Positions 26,764 through 50,305 of a stretch of DNA of 64,000 bases are shown in pieces. Both the position numbers and the translations under genes were made by a program. Numbering within the stretch: position 1 is the stretch's first letter; every line of letters begins with the position of its first letter. Under the pieces are notes generated by a model. It made no database searches. It was not told where the DNA came from and worked only from the letters and a program-made list of their open reading frames with translations. The stretch is from Mastigias papua. Its lineage: Eukaryota; Cnidaria; Scyphozoa; Rhizostomeae; Mastigiidae. The DNA lies in the NCBI GenBank assembly GCA_964019165.1, contig OZ025277.1:9843534-9907533 (forward strand). Direction: 5' to 3'.

Positions 26764-26985
26764 ATGATGCGTTCGACCTATGGTTCATTATTCGTTCGAC
26801 CCATGATCCATGATTCGTTCGACCAATGATTCATGATTCATTCGATCCATGATCCATGATTCGATGGATCCATGATCCGTGATTTGTTCGACGAATGATT
26901 CATGATTCATTCGATCCATAATCCATGATTCGATGGATCCATGATCCATGATTCGTTCGACCAATGATTCATGATTCATTACATC
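26764..26985. repeat. 69-base minisatellite downstream of KCNH
   Basis: TCATGATTCATTCGATCCAT-type blocks recur at 26831, 26900 and 26969, an exact 69-base period, with about three full units plus partial ones. Inner sub-repeats of ATGATTCATGATTC and GATCCATGATCC are visible, so the unit grew from a shorter motif. Open frames through it are artefacts. Confidence 0.93.
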
Positions 26986-26999
26986 AATATCATGTCATG

Positions 27000-28450
27000 C
27001 TGATACAAAAGTTCTGATTTACTCTTTTGTGGGAATTTGCACTGTGTTAGTATTCATTCTGCTCAATTACACTCAAAAAATATGAAAATCATCATATTAG
27101 TAGCACTATATAGAAATTTTGATGTTAGCATTACAATATGTGTTCAGCTTTTGTCTTTTCTGTATAAAGACCAAGACCAAACTATGGTCCTAAAGCTTAG
27201 AAAAGTCCAGTCATTTGTCAGGTTATTGATAGAGCTCTTCTAGGACGAACGATGTTTCTAGTTGTACTATTTTTCTGGACTTCTTTAATCTCATATTTCC
27301 AGAGATCTTTGTTACATACGTATTCATTTTTCGTTTATTAAGGCCCAAGGCTCTGACAATGACAGGGACAAGAGTCGTTTTATTATCATCCTCTGATTCA
27401 TTTATTTAATTTATTAAGGCGACATTTACAAATGCATACTTTGAGGTATCTTGCCCCTTATTTTAGTTCATAAAATCTCCGTTGCGTTACCTGGTTGTAA
27501 CCTGATACCTATCACTTTCATACGAACATGTGCACTGCTTGCAGTTGTACTGCTCAGACCTTAGGATTTAATGCATGAGCATTGTAATTCTGAATACCAT
27601 GTATCCACAGCCTGCGTTGTTTTTATTTATTGTATTTGATATCTATATTTATAACGTTTGGGTATTTAATTTTCAATAATATTTACCTGGTTAGAATTAG
27701 AGCCTTAAACACTTTGAAGACCATATAGCGATCTCTTGTAATTACGCTGTATTGTATCTATGTCAGAAAATTGTTCTTTAGAATTTTATACACTAGATTT
27801 AACATGTAACTTAATCCAAAGCAATCAATATGAAATTTTTTCTGCTATGTTTTTCTTGGCTCTCTGCTCTTTTTGGTTCTCTGTGATGGCCAAATCAGGC
27901 ATTATTAACCTCTTTCTTTTGCTCAGTCATAATCTGCCATGCTACATTTTGCTGCTAGATAAGTTAAAAGAAGAATTTACAGGTTGGACAAGTTAAGATC
28001 CGTAATATAGTCAGTCATTTAGTGGGATACTGCCAACTTTGACCTGATGTAAAAATAATGCTAGACTTTTTGCGGTATTAGAGGGGTTATGTCTGAACGA
28101 TTTTCAACTTTCATGATTCTTAGATATAAACTGACGCCAAAGCGTTATGTTTTGGGAGATGTAGCATGCGATCTTTATCTAGGAGGTGCAGAGCAATAAG
28201 TACCGACAGAGATCCTGATGGAATTGGTAGTTTATCAACACGAACCCATGAAAAGTTACGGTAGTGAAATAGGAGGACCCACCAAGACTGGGTGAATGGC
28301 TTAGCAGGCATCTCAATGACTAAACATTGATTACATGGTATAGTGCACAAGCGTGGATCCCGGGAAAGTCGACAGTGAAAATTGAAATATTCTTCCAACA
28401 AGAGCCTTGACTCGTGGCAACCATCTCCAGTTCTTCAGGAGATTTGAATA
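27000..28450. other. intergenic DNA with no supportable gene
   Basis: Open frames at 27760-27996 (+) and 28120-28401 (-) have no recognisable motifs and no coding or splice context. Nothing else was recognised. Confidence 0.5.
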
Positions 28451-28454
28451 ATGT

Positions 28455-28810
28455 ATCAACAACACATTATTGTAATAATAACTACGTGTGGATCACGAAT
28501 TATTTGAGGAAGAAAACTAATTGAAGAGCCTGATAGCAACATTATCATTGTCCACGGGGGAACAAACGACATGATGAGTCATAGTCTGTATTTAGGTAGA
28601 TTCATACCTATATGGAGTACGCTACAAAGCCATAAGTATTAAACACACTTGCACTTAACATTGGTTGTTTCTTACAAACAAACAGAATATAGAAACAAAA
28701 GAAACACTCACCAGCAATAAGATCGGATACCGAAACTTACATCAAAGAATTAAGGATCACACCGCTTTGGATTTTGCCATCGGTTGCCATAGTAAAAAAA
28801 CTATGTTCAT
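28455..28810 (+). pseudogene. possible retrotransposon ORF1 (SGNH/esterase-like) fossil
   Basis: A short forward frame reads SNIIIVHGGTNDMMSHSLYL, resembling the HxGTND block of SGNH/esterase-like domains in CR1/L2-type LINE ORF1 proteins. A later frame reads SDTETYIKELR. Stops break the reading throughout. The identification rests mainly on the GGTND block, so confidence is low. Confidence 0.35.
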
Positions 28811-29508
28811 CTAACCGTTCCTCGACACTTATTGCTTACTTTCTATATCTATGCCTACAATTTTCTTTCTTATTTAGCTTGATAATAATGCCAGGATCAC
28901 ATAGAAGCGCCGTTCAGCAAAATCATTCACGATAGCATTTATTTCTACATTCATCGGATTTCATAGCCTCTATGATGAATTTTAGAACCAAAGCAACAAA
29001 AAAGAACCATTTCACTTGACTTAAAATTTATTTACGACACATTCCTTATAAAAAACGAATCCTTATAGGAAAATTCGAATAGACGTTTCAGACCTTTTCT
29101 GTGAGCATTTATCATCAGCATGGATGTATAAAATTACTTTAATAGCTTTCAGAGAAATAAGCAAATAAACGTCAAGTAAAAGAAAGGGGTAAACAGCCAT
29201 TACAAACAATGTAAGAGGGAAGCACGATAATTATGAATTAAGATAAGGACGGTCCTTTAAGGATAAGTAAACTTGCATGCATGAAGAAATCCATGTTGTT
29301 ATTTGCTTGACTGTTATACCGGCCAAGTTTACCAATGGTGTAAAGCACTCCCTCACTATTGAGGTTTTGATATTACTGTCAGAGAATCACTCAGAGTTAC
29401 ACGTGTCTAAGCTTAGTTAAAGTTACGATCTAACTGCATAATTGATAGTGGAACACAATAAAGTAACATCAAAATACCATGACAATATCGTTAGGGCATG
29501 AAAACAAA

Positions 29509-29702
29509 GCAAAACTTGTTCTCGTATTTATGTACAAATGGTTACCTCCCCCCCCCCCTGCAAAACTTGTTCTCGTATTTACGTGCAAATGTTTTAGCTC
29601 CCCCTGCAAAATTTGTTCTCGTATTTGTGTACAAATGTTTACCTTCCCCCTGCAAAACTTGGTTTCGTATTTATAAAGAAACGTTCACCTTCCCCCCTGC
29701 AA
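29509..29702. repeat. 46-51-base tandem repeat upstream of ZC3H15
   Basis: GCAAAACTTGTTCTCGTATT begins units at 29509, 29560, 29606 and 29652, with a fifth partial start at 29699. Each unit ends in a C-run (CTCCCCC). The array ends 240 bases before the ZC3H15 start codon, so it may lie in the promoter or 5' UTR. Confidence 0.93.
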
Positions 29703-29941
29703 GCTATGCCCCTGGTTCCGTCTTCCTCTTTACAGTGGCTTTAGGGACCACTGATGACTATCCCTAACCCTATGCGAATATCTATGTCAAAACCGAAAGG
29801 TAAGCTGTGTTACGTACATGGTTACGTACTTGTTACCAATCCTCTTGCAGTACAAGACGGTACGGACGGTACTCATAAAGAGGCCTAATTTTATAGGGCA
29901 CTAAGTTCCACTACGATTGCCTGGAAACAGCAGAAGTCGAA

Positions 29942-42334
<12,393 letters not shown>

Positions 42335-42899
42335 ATCTTCTGAGTTTCTATACCAACCCCAAATCAATCATTCCCTTCTCTAACTAGGTCCTGCTTTTTG
42401 TATTCAATATGGCTTCTCGGTGATTCATTTCAAAATCTGATACTCAGGGGTTTCATGAGATTGCTTTGTGCAGATTTGTACCAATGGTTAGAATATTGCG
42501 AATTTGGAGTTAGGTTAATCGAACGTGTTTCTTACTAATCTTACAGTTATGCATGAGTTATGCAGTACATTTGTGTTTTGACTTTTGTTTGCATACCGTA
42601 GCAATTCCCCTACTTTCATTTGCCGTAATCTTGAGATGCGGCCATTCGTACATTTGTATAATAGCAATCAGAGAGCAGTCCCAGCAATTGTAGGCAATTG
42701 GACTAAGGCTATCATGGAACATTGAGCATGAAACATGGATTATGGAACATTGAGTATGGTAGTATGGAGTACATTTGAACATATAGGAACATATAAGAAA
42801 CTTCTTAACTTGCAATCAGTGTTTCATGGGTTTGATGCAAGAATGCTGTAATAAGTGCAGTTCCCAAACAATGTTGCGGCTGCAACCGTAAAGCGTTCT

Positions 42900-43740
42900 A
42901 ACATCAAACTTAGGAAGCACTTATCACTAGGATAACATCATACCAGGATAGGAGTAGCATCAGTGCTGAATATCGATGTGATAACGCAGTGAAAGACAAA
43001 TATTATAAGGTTTTATGAATGTTAGTAGTAATCTTAATGTTCAAGTACGTCCGTAATCTGTCTTTTCCTTTTAAATGCTACAACGCTGTGAGTAGATCGT
43101 TAGATGTCATTTGCTTTCCAGAGGCGCACTACGACAATGATTCTCCGAATATCAGCCTTGTATTGTCACAATCAGTAAAATGGAAGTGTTTCTAAATCAG
43201 GAAATGTTGCTTCCTTAGAAATATGTAGGAAATCAATCAAGTACATAATGCAATGAAGACAGTTTACAACTTTTCTACTGATACTGTAAATTTGATACTG
43301 TACCAAGGTGCTCATTAGAATCATTTCATACATGAGGTGCTCTTGAGTAACGAATTATCTGTATAATCTATGGACTTACTGATGTCTTACGATCTTTTTA
43401 AATAGAGTTAGGGAGCCTATTTATGGTTTCCTTCAGGGTGTCAGCGTTCTAAATTTTTGATTCGATTAAGGACGGCAGCCGTGAGATAATTTGTCCACCT
43501 CCTTCCCCTACCAGGAGAAGACTTACGTTAGAAATTCAGGCAATGAATGGAATGACCTGGCAAATTCAGAAGTCATAGTTGAATCAGACTTATTAGGAAT
43601 ATCAGAAATCCAGTAGACAACTGAGTCGAAACTTGGCACAGCCCTGCTGACAATGTAGCCCCAGCTCCTCACTTAAACCAGAGAGTTCCAAAATATAGTC
43701 TCTCCTAATTTTTATTGAGGATGGAACTATATTAAGGTGC
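42900..43740. other. intergenic DNA downstream of ZC3H15, nothing recognised
   Basis: No canonical poly(A) signal for ZC3H15 was picked out with confidence and no coding block was recognised here. Confidence 0.4.
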
Positions 43741-44040
43741 ATTCCTATTTATTAAGATCATTAGTTGGTCTCTCATTCATGTAATCTGGTGTCATCAACA
43801 TGCAGAGACAAACTATTCTGGAGTGGTCCATTGAAAAGTACTGGTTTATAGTAGGAAACTAATGTTCCGAGACATAAACCCTGTGGAGCACCAGTGGCTT
43901 CATCAGTTTTTAGAGTTTGTATTGGATCTACAAACCTTTTCAACCAGAAGCGGAGGATTTGAACCTCTTAAGTCCTTTAGTAGAATATCTTGTTGGACAT
44001 GCTTTTAGCAAAAGTTTCATGGTCTATATTGTAAAGGCCT
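43741..44040 (-). pseudogene. LINE reverse-transcriptase fragment
   Basis: On the minus strand a frame reads ATGAPQGLCLGTLVSYY and then SLSLHVDDT, corresponding to the GxPQGS.LGP...YADDT palm motifs of LINE RTs. Before it a shifted frame has KLMKP and earlier stops. The second catalytic-box tyrosine and alanine are replaced (HVDD), so it is dead. Confidence 0.7.
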
Positions 44041-44059
44041 GTGGGGTCATATATATATT

Positions 44060-44520
44060 ATGTCGTCGGGTAGGGGGGGGAGGTATTGTCGATACTCGAA
44101 GTTTTTACGACGTATGCTTAGAGGGGGGGGGCGGTTTTCTCTTGTTGACCTTGTCACAAGGGGTCTCGAAATATGTGCAAAGTCACGATAGTTTCTAAGA
44201 ATATACCATCTACAGGTTGCCTTGATATTTAGTGATTCTGTTGTTCTAAGATGAGTGATTGGCAAAAGGGACATGAAATTGGATTAAAAGTTACTAATCT
44301 TCTTCTATAGAAAAGTTCAAAATTCTATCTAGGAGGAAGTGCCAACAGAAGCTGCTGCCTTTACAATTGGTCTTTTCTTACAGTTGACCTTTTCTGCGCT
44401 TTACATACATTATTCGAATGAAATGGGGGGGGGGGGGGGTTATCAAAATTCGACGTCGTTCATCGCTGGACATGGGGGGAACTTGCTGAGGAGACTTTGC
44501 TCGATTAAGGGAGGGAGGGT
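44060..44520. repeat. G-run-rich segment
   Basis: Poly-G runs of 8-14 bases near 44071, 44124 and 44424 are set in similar surroundings (TTCGA/ACGACGT near each run). This may be two diverged copies of a short repeat. No coding content is supported. Confidence 0.5.
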
Positions 44521-44934
44521 AAAAAATGACTCAAATATTGACGACCGCAAATGTATGATCCCTTTCTAAGTCAACGATTGCTAGGAGGCATTCATTTAGT
44601 ACGCACGCATGAAGGGGGAGGGAGTGTCAGGCAAAACAGTACGCTTGCGTAAAAAGGGTGAAGGAAGCTGACACATCCAGATACATACGCAAAATGCAAG
44701 CCAACCGCTTTTTTGTATGAATACTATACTGTTTTATTTGTAAGAAGATTCCATCTCTCCCATCAACGAAGCTATTTCTGTACGCCATTAGTTGTGTTAG
44801 TAAAACAATTAAATGGTCCGCTTCAATTCTAATTATTCGCAAGCTATTTGGGATTGCCAGTTATGCATTAACTGGCATATTTCGTGTAAATCATTGTTAA
44901 AATTTTCTATTGGAAGTAGTGGGGAAGGGGTATC

Positions 44935-45174
44935 AGGCCTGCTTCAGATGTCGTACCAGAGTCGTGCTGTGCCAGAGAAATAAGTATGCACGAGCTAAAA
45001 TCTTGGAACGACCTACTTTGCCGTGCCGCACGGCAGTGGCACGACTTCGATTCGGACATCGAGCCGCTGCCTACTCGTCTCGTTTCCGAGATTGCAGGAT
45101 AGAATTTGCAGCTGAGGCCAAATATATACAGGCCATGTACATGACAAGAACGGTACGACGTCTGAACTAGGCCT
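44935..45174. mobile_element. MITE-like element, AGGCCT...TTCAGA(T/C)GTCGTACC ends
   Basis: The left end AGGCCTGCTTCAGATGTCG and the reverse complement of the right end AGGCCTAGTTCAGACGTCG match over about 35 bases with transitions. It is 240 bases; an internal palindrome GTGCCGTGCCGCACGGCA-like lies near 45020. No clear long duplication is seen. Confidence 0.7.
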
Positions 45175-45964
45175 CAGATGGGTAAAGTACGTACACAAGG
45201 AGGGAGGATAACGTGCGTGCGAGGGGAGAGAGGATCAAATTTTTGCCGTTTTCATGGGTACATAAAAAATGGATGATCCCATTGTCTAATCTAACAAGCT
45301 TCCTAATATCCAGACCTACGTAGCAGTGGTCAAACGATGCAGCAAACAAACCACTGCTAAAAGAGGGCAGATTTTACAGGAGAGAACATACAATTTTCTT
45401 GCTTTTATTGGCACAGGTAGTTGGTTCACAGTTAGTTCTTCTTAGAGCCGAGAGCTGAGAAAAAGGACTGATTTCGGTCTGTACGTACACTTTTCAATTT
45501 TGCATCCATCTTTTAGAGCAACTACTTCCTAGGACTCTTGATACTTCCTTTGTTCAATGGAAGTTACCTGGTGCTTGTGTTTCTTGAGGCTCTGCGACAA
45601 GAATACCTAGTATGTCACGCTGAACAATAACATCTTGCCCTCATCCTTTACTCATTGAGTTAACTTTTGGTTCGAGAGCTTGATCAGCAAAACTCTTTTA
45701 GGGTGCATGCTTAACTGGGTCGAAAAAAGTTGTTTATTGTCTTCGGCTAGAGTTAGAATGCGCTCCGCAAAATCATCCATTAGACACCTTGATGCGAAAT
45801 TGCACAATTTGCAAGAATCCAGATCATCGCTGCATGGACTTATAAAATCTTCTTTCAATACTTTGATAATCATCTAGCAGACTTTATTTTCAAACGTGAG
45901 TATCTCAGCCTCACAAAGATACATTCTTGGGTTTGCAGATATTTGGTCAATGCCTGTTTCGGTT

Positions 45965-46115
45965 CAGGGACACCTACGCTGAAGGGCAGGGGGCAGCTGC
46001 CCCTCCTGCCCTTTTCCAAGGTTCCAAGGACTTAATTATTTTAGTGCAAAGATGTTTACGATGCGCCCTCAATAGGAACCTTGCCCCCTGCCCTCGGTGC
46101 GGGCAGGCGTCCCTG
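45965..46115. mobile_element. hAT-like MITE with perfect 8-base TSD
   Basis: TTTCGGTT flanks the element on both sides (45957-45964, 46116-46123). It starts CAGGGACACC and ends GGCGTCCCTG, with further inverted similarity around GAGGGCAGGGGGCA. An 8-base duplication and CAGGG ends fit non-autonomous hAT elements. It is 151 bases and non-coding. Confidence 0.88.
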
Positions 46116-46123
46116 TTTCGGTT

Positions 46124-49050
46124 CTGATGGCGTTTGCGTACTGTGCTGCAAAGGGCCTTGATAGTACCCATTTTATTGAGTGCTTGTTTGAGTCATGAAA
46201 CTCTTAATGCCACCAACAACTTTTGAAATTTTCATAAAGGCCTGTTCCCCGCGCCGTTGGAATTTATGTGCTTATTCGTTGAGAAACAAACAGCTATTGA
46301 GTCCTTCCAACATTGAAATCGGAAGTCGAAGTCATTAATATTGATAGATTAATGAAGTTTATATTTCTGATCTACTGCATTCACATAGCTCATCCAAATT
46401 GGGAGATGTTCCTCGTTCTTCTACAAAACAAAGTAGCTTCAGCTCCTTGTATATTCGATTTCTATCCTATGCATGAAACTGAGCTGGAAATTTTGATTTA
46501 TCACCCCAGAATTGAGCAGAAAACATTATTTATTGGAAGCTTGACTGGTACCTGTTGAAGGCCCCCTTATTAGGGCAAAAATATGATGGGGGCAAGGCTC
46601 AGTTCCATGACATTCCTTCAGTCATGATCGCCTGATCAGTTATATTTGTTGCTGCACTTGATGTTATGATTATTCGCATGCTTTTGCATGGCATGTGTCG
46701 GCTCAATTTTTGGGGAAGTTCCCATACCTGCAAAGCGCTCCCCTGTATGATTGAATAACATCGCAAATTTAAATATATCTCCCCGAATTGATATAAGGCA
46801 CTTGGTATCATAAAGTCCCTCGCTGGGTGATGATGCTCCTCCGTCCACTACTGGACTAAGAAGTGTGAACAACGCTATTTTCAGGTTAAGTTAATAGAAT
46901 GAGCAGTGATTAATGATTGCTATTGATTGAACAGTGATTATCGATTCCTATTGATATCAATATATACTATTGATTGAATAATTCTTAACACGAAGATATG
47001 AATCATATGAATGCACTTGAGGAGCCATTTAAATTATAAACATATTTGTTACTTTTTCAATGTAATAACACATCAATAATGGTACATGAGACTCAATCTG
47101 GGTGAACATGTGTTCACTTTGCTAAATAAGAATTTTGAAGAGAGGAATAGATTGTATTTGATTCCTTTGAATTATATTGAACCAAACCTGCTAGATTTTT
47201 TGGAGCTTATTGACGTCTTAAGATTGAATCCACTCTCTTCTGTTATCCTTTGATTTGTCTTGTTCATCTTGATATAAAAACCAATTCATTTATTTATTTA
47301 TTCATTTATTTATTTATGTAAAGTACTACTGATTATGGATCCTAGAATGGGTCCGAAACGTCTAAACTTTAGGAATAGTGTCGATTATGCCTGACTAGTG
47401 TCTGACTTTTAATATCTGAAAAATGATGGTCTTTTCGTCGTCGTTTTGGTTCTACTTTTCATTATCAAGCTGCGTTTTCTTCAGAATAGATTTGAGAGTG
47501 ATTGTTGCTTGAATGAATCATTTGCTTGTATTTGCAATCAATAAAATTCATTTCTGTACATTGCTGTGTCACTGCAAGCTTCTACTGTATTTGACTCTAC
47601 AAAACCGCTGTAACACCACACAAAATCGTTATCTATGCGGACTAAAGTTAAACATGAATAGAAGGCAGTGGTGCAGTGCTAAATTTTTTACTAGAGGGAA
47701 TCTGAACAGGATTATCTTCTTGGAAACTTTTTAGACAAAAGCGTTTTTGAAAATACAATTCATTTCTTAGCATTTCATTTACTTTTGTGCTATATGTCCC
47801 GACCTGAGTGTACAATTCTTTGTTAAATACATTGGAACAAAACTTTAAGATAAGTTTGCAGATCTTGAGCAAAGTAGAAATGTCAAAGATATTTCAAAAA
47901 AGCTTGAAATTCGATGGGGGTTGCGGCGCCCAAAGGGCCTCTATACCGTTAACAGGGGGCTGCTCTCAAGCAGTTTCGGCCTCAACCCTGATCAGGGACC
48001 CTGATAAAACTTTTAAATAATGTAAATATACAGTATGTAGGTAAGGAATCTAGTACTCGATAAGAAAAGCTCTAAGCTCCAAAGTTAACAGCATTGTTAA
48101 AACTGGCCAATGACAGTCCACGATGCGATTCGCCAAATGTTAAACTTGCAGTAAGATTTGCAGCTGTTGAGACTGGATCAATCACAACGTAAATGCGGAA
48201 AGTCTACGATTTCTGGAGGATAGTAGACGACTTTGCTGTTTAAAAAGTCAAAATGCCCGTCCCAACGGATATTTCATCGCAAGGTATGTATATTTATGAG
48301 AATGAATTAGTATTTGAACGTAAGTACTTTGTTTTGGTAATGTATGGATTATGCTGTTGAGTTAGGCCCACTTTCATTGAATGTACAGACGTTAGAGTGG
48401 GCTAGACATGTCGATCTAATTAGAACGCTACACATCAAACATGTGAGCGGGCTGTGAAGTTGTTATATTCTATTAAGTAGAAAATATGGATGCAGTTATG
48501 CACCCTCTGCATGGGCAGCTATTAGCTTAGGTGGGACGGTAGTAGAGCTTTGAGTTGGAACAACGCCTTTTCTCTTGACTTAGTTCGTCCGCTTGGGAAT
48601 TAAAAATATGCTGCTGTGGAATCTTGGAAGGTTATTTGTAGTTGTCAATGTTTTGTTTTTCAATATATCACTACGTCCACTGATATCCCAGTAAGCCAAT
48701 GTTTTGGTGTGACTTTTCATAAATTGATATTTAATATAATAATTATCAATTTTTAATTTAAAGACCGTTAAATTGAATACGTGCATGGTTTTATGAAGTA
48801 CGAGTATGCGTTGCTTGAAGACACTTATAGTGAGCATATTGCTAATTATGCAATTCTGATAGGTGTCTTTTTGGATATCTTCATTCCCTTTGAGAACAGT
48901 AGAAGGCATTTAGTTCTTAATTGTTAGTTGCGTTCGAAATATTTGTTTGGATGTGTGTCTGTAGAGTACTTTGACACCAAGGTTGATTTTTTGACAAGTT
49001 TCCAGTTACGGAATAACATTTCTTTATAAGCTTATGTTAGAAGGTAGCAG
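46124..49050. other. intergenic DNA between ZC3H15 and the PLE/MPP region
   Basis: No gene was recognised. It contains a hammerhead-like motif near 47329 and short ATTTATTT runs near 47285. An upstream MPP exon could hide here but none was identified. Confidence 0.4.
47323..47380 (+). ncRNA. degenerate hammerhead-like motif
   Basis: GTACTA precedes CTGATTA (47329-47335). GGATCC-TAGAAT-GGGTCC forms a six-pair stem II (one G-U), and GAAAC follows at 47355. A TAGTG about 20 bases later can pair with the upstream TACTA-containing strand as stem I. The core has T where the essential G8 should be, so activity is not expected from this copy. Confidence 0.4.
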
Positions 49051-49059
49051 TTGTTTACA

Positions 49060-50060
49060 ATTTGGACTTTGGAGTTTGGTCAGTGCAAGATTATGGGTGT
49101 TGCAATTTCATGATACATCCAGCTTTAAAATTCACAGTAGTGAAGGAGCAAAACAACTCCTTGAATTTTCTATATGTTTTGATGGAGAAAGAGGGCATTG
49201 GATTTCTTTCCAGCATTCATAGGAAACCGATGTTTACTGGTCAATACATCTGTTGGAATTCCTTTAGCCCTAAGCAAGAAAGATTAGCTTTATTAAAACC
49301 TTAACTCATAGGACATTTATGATTTGCTCCAAAACTAAAGTAGGCTCAGAGCTTGACAGAAGAGAACAACTGCTCACTGAAAACAGATATCAAGAAGATG
49401 TCCTTCTGTTTTGTATTAAGCAAAAACTTGCAAACTTTGCGGAAGAAAAACCTTTTGGTCCTGAGGAGTGCCCAATTTACCTAAAATTGCCCTGGATTGG
49501 TAACATTTCATCAAGATTTGAAAACCAAATTGGCAAAGCCATTGCATTTTATATCTATGCTGTAAAGCCTCATTTGGTTCACAATACTAGGGTCATGCTA
49601 CCAGAGCATTCCTACTAGTCAGAAAAGCCATGTAGTTTACCAATTTTTTGATGCCACTGTGAAGTTTGATGTGTAGACATCTCATCAACAGTTCAGAATG
49701 CATCAAAGCATATTTAGATGATAATTTGGATCTTAGGGCAAGCAAGATTATCTTTTCATTTAAGTGCTTTGGAATCAGCTTACATAAAGACTCAAAACTC
49801 AGTGTTGTTTAAACAAAAAGAGTTCATTTTCTTGCTTGGACTCTTCAAGTAAAGAATGGTGAAAAGGAGCCAAGTGGCCAATCATATGGTTTACTGGACA
49901 CATTATTCATCATTCCATGTGTATCCACATCTGGCTATATATTTCAGCTCACCTTTTGGCCATTATCCAACATTTCGTACTCTGATGAATGTTGGAAGCT
50001 TTCTTTTCACTATATATAAAAAATATTGCCACTTTTTTGTGCTGTAGTAAGGTATTGCAA
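49060..50060 (+). pseudogene. Penelope-like element fossil (RT end, linker, GIY-YIG end, 3' repeat)
   Basis: Consecutive forward frames show the PLE RT C-terminus (HPALKFTVVKEQNNSL, SIHRKPMFTGQY) and, after a frameshift near 49290, the linker (GPEECPIYLKLPWIGNISSR). Further breaks separate a GIY-YIG C-terminus (ESAYIKTQN, KQKEFIFLLGLFK) with stop at 49850. The following 200 bases align with the terminal repeat of the copy at 41261. It ends about 60 bases before the first visible MPP exon. Frameshifts and stops make it inactive. Confidence 0.85.
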
Positions 50061-50120
50061 TTGGAAATTAATGCTAAATGTATGTAGGGCATTATGACAG
50101 GCATACTTGTTCTTTTACAG

Positions 50121-50305
50121 ATAGAAATTTAACTCGGAATGGCTGTTTAGCTTTACAAAGTATTCTTGCTCTTATTTCAGAGGCCATGAAGATAGTTGCA
50201 AATTCACTAGGCAACAGACACAATGTGGACCTGTTTGAAAGTGACCTTGATGTTGAGTTTTTAGGAGGCATTCTCTCAGATGCCACTTTACACACATTAG
50301 CAGAG
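50121..50305 (+). CDS. MPP exon: first L27 domain, possible start codon
   Basis: The acceptor tcttttacag is followed by an open frame entering mid-codon. [10 protein letters not shown] corresponds to the beginning of vertebrate MPP2/6 L27N, and [18 protein letters not shown] is its second helix. GCCATGA around the internal ATG is a fair Kozak context. The exon starts about 60 bases after a Penelope-like insertion ends. Confidence 0.88.

Noticed and set aside
26788..26979. Repetitive open frame (MNHESLVERIMDHGS-like)
   Set aside because: Translation of the 69-base minisatellite.
44910..45170. 86-codon Arg-rich open frame
   Set aside because: Almost exactly spans a MITE-like inverted-repeat element; coding potential is incidental.
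49062..49852. Open frames here as a host gene upstream of MPP
   Set aside because: Motifs are those of a Penelope-like retroelement, with frameshifts and stops, and the 3' part is repeated in the ZC3H15 intron.
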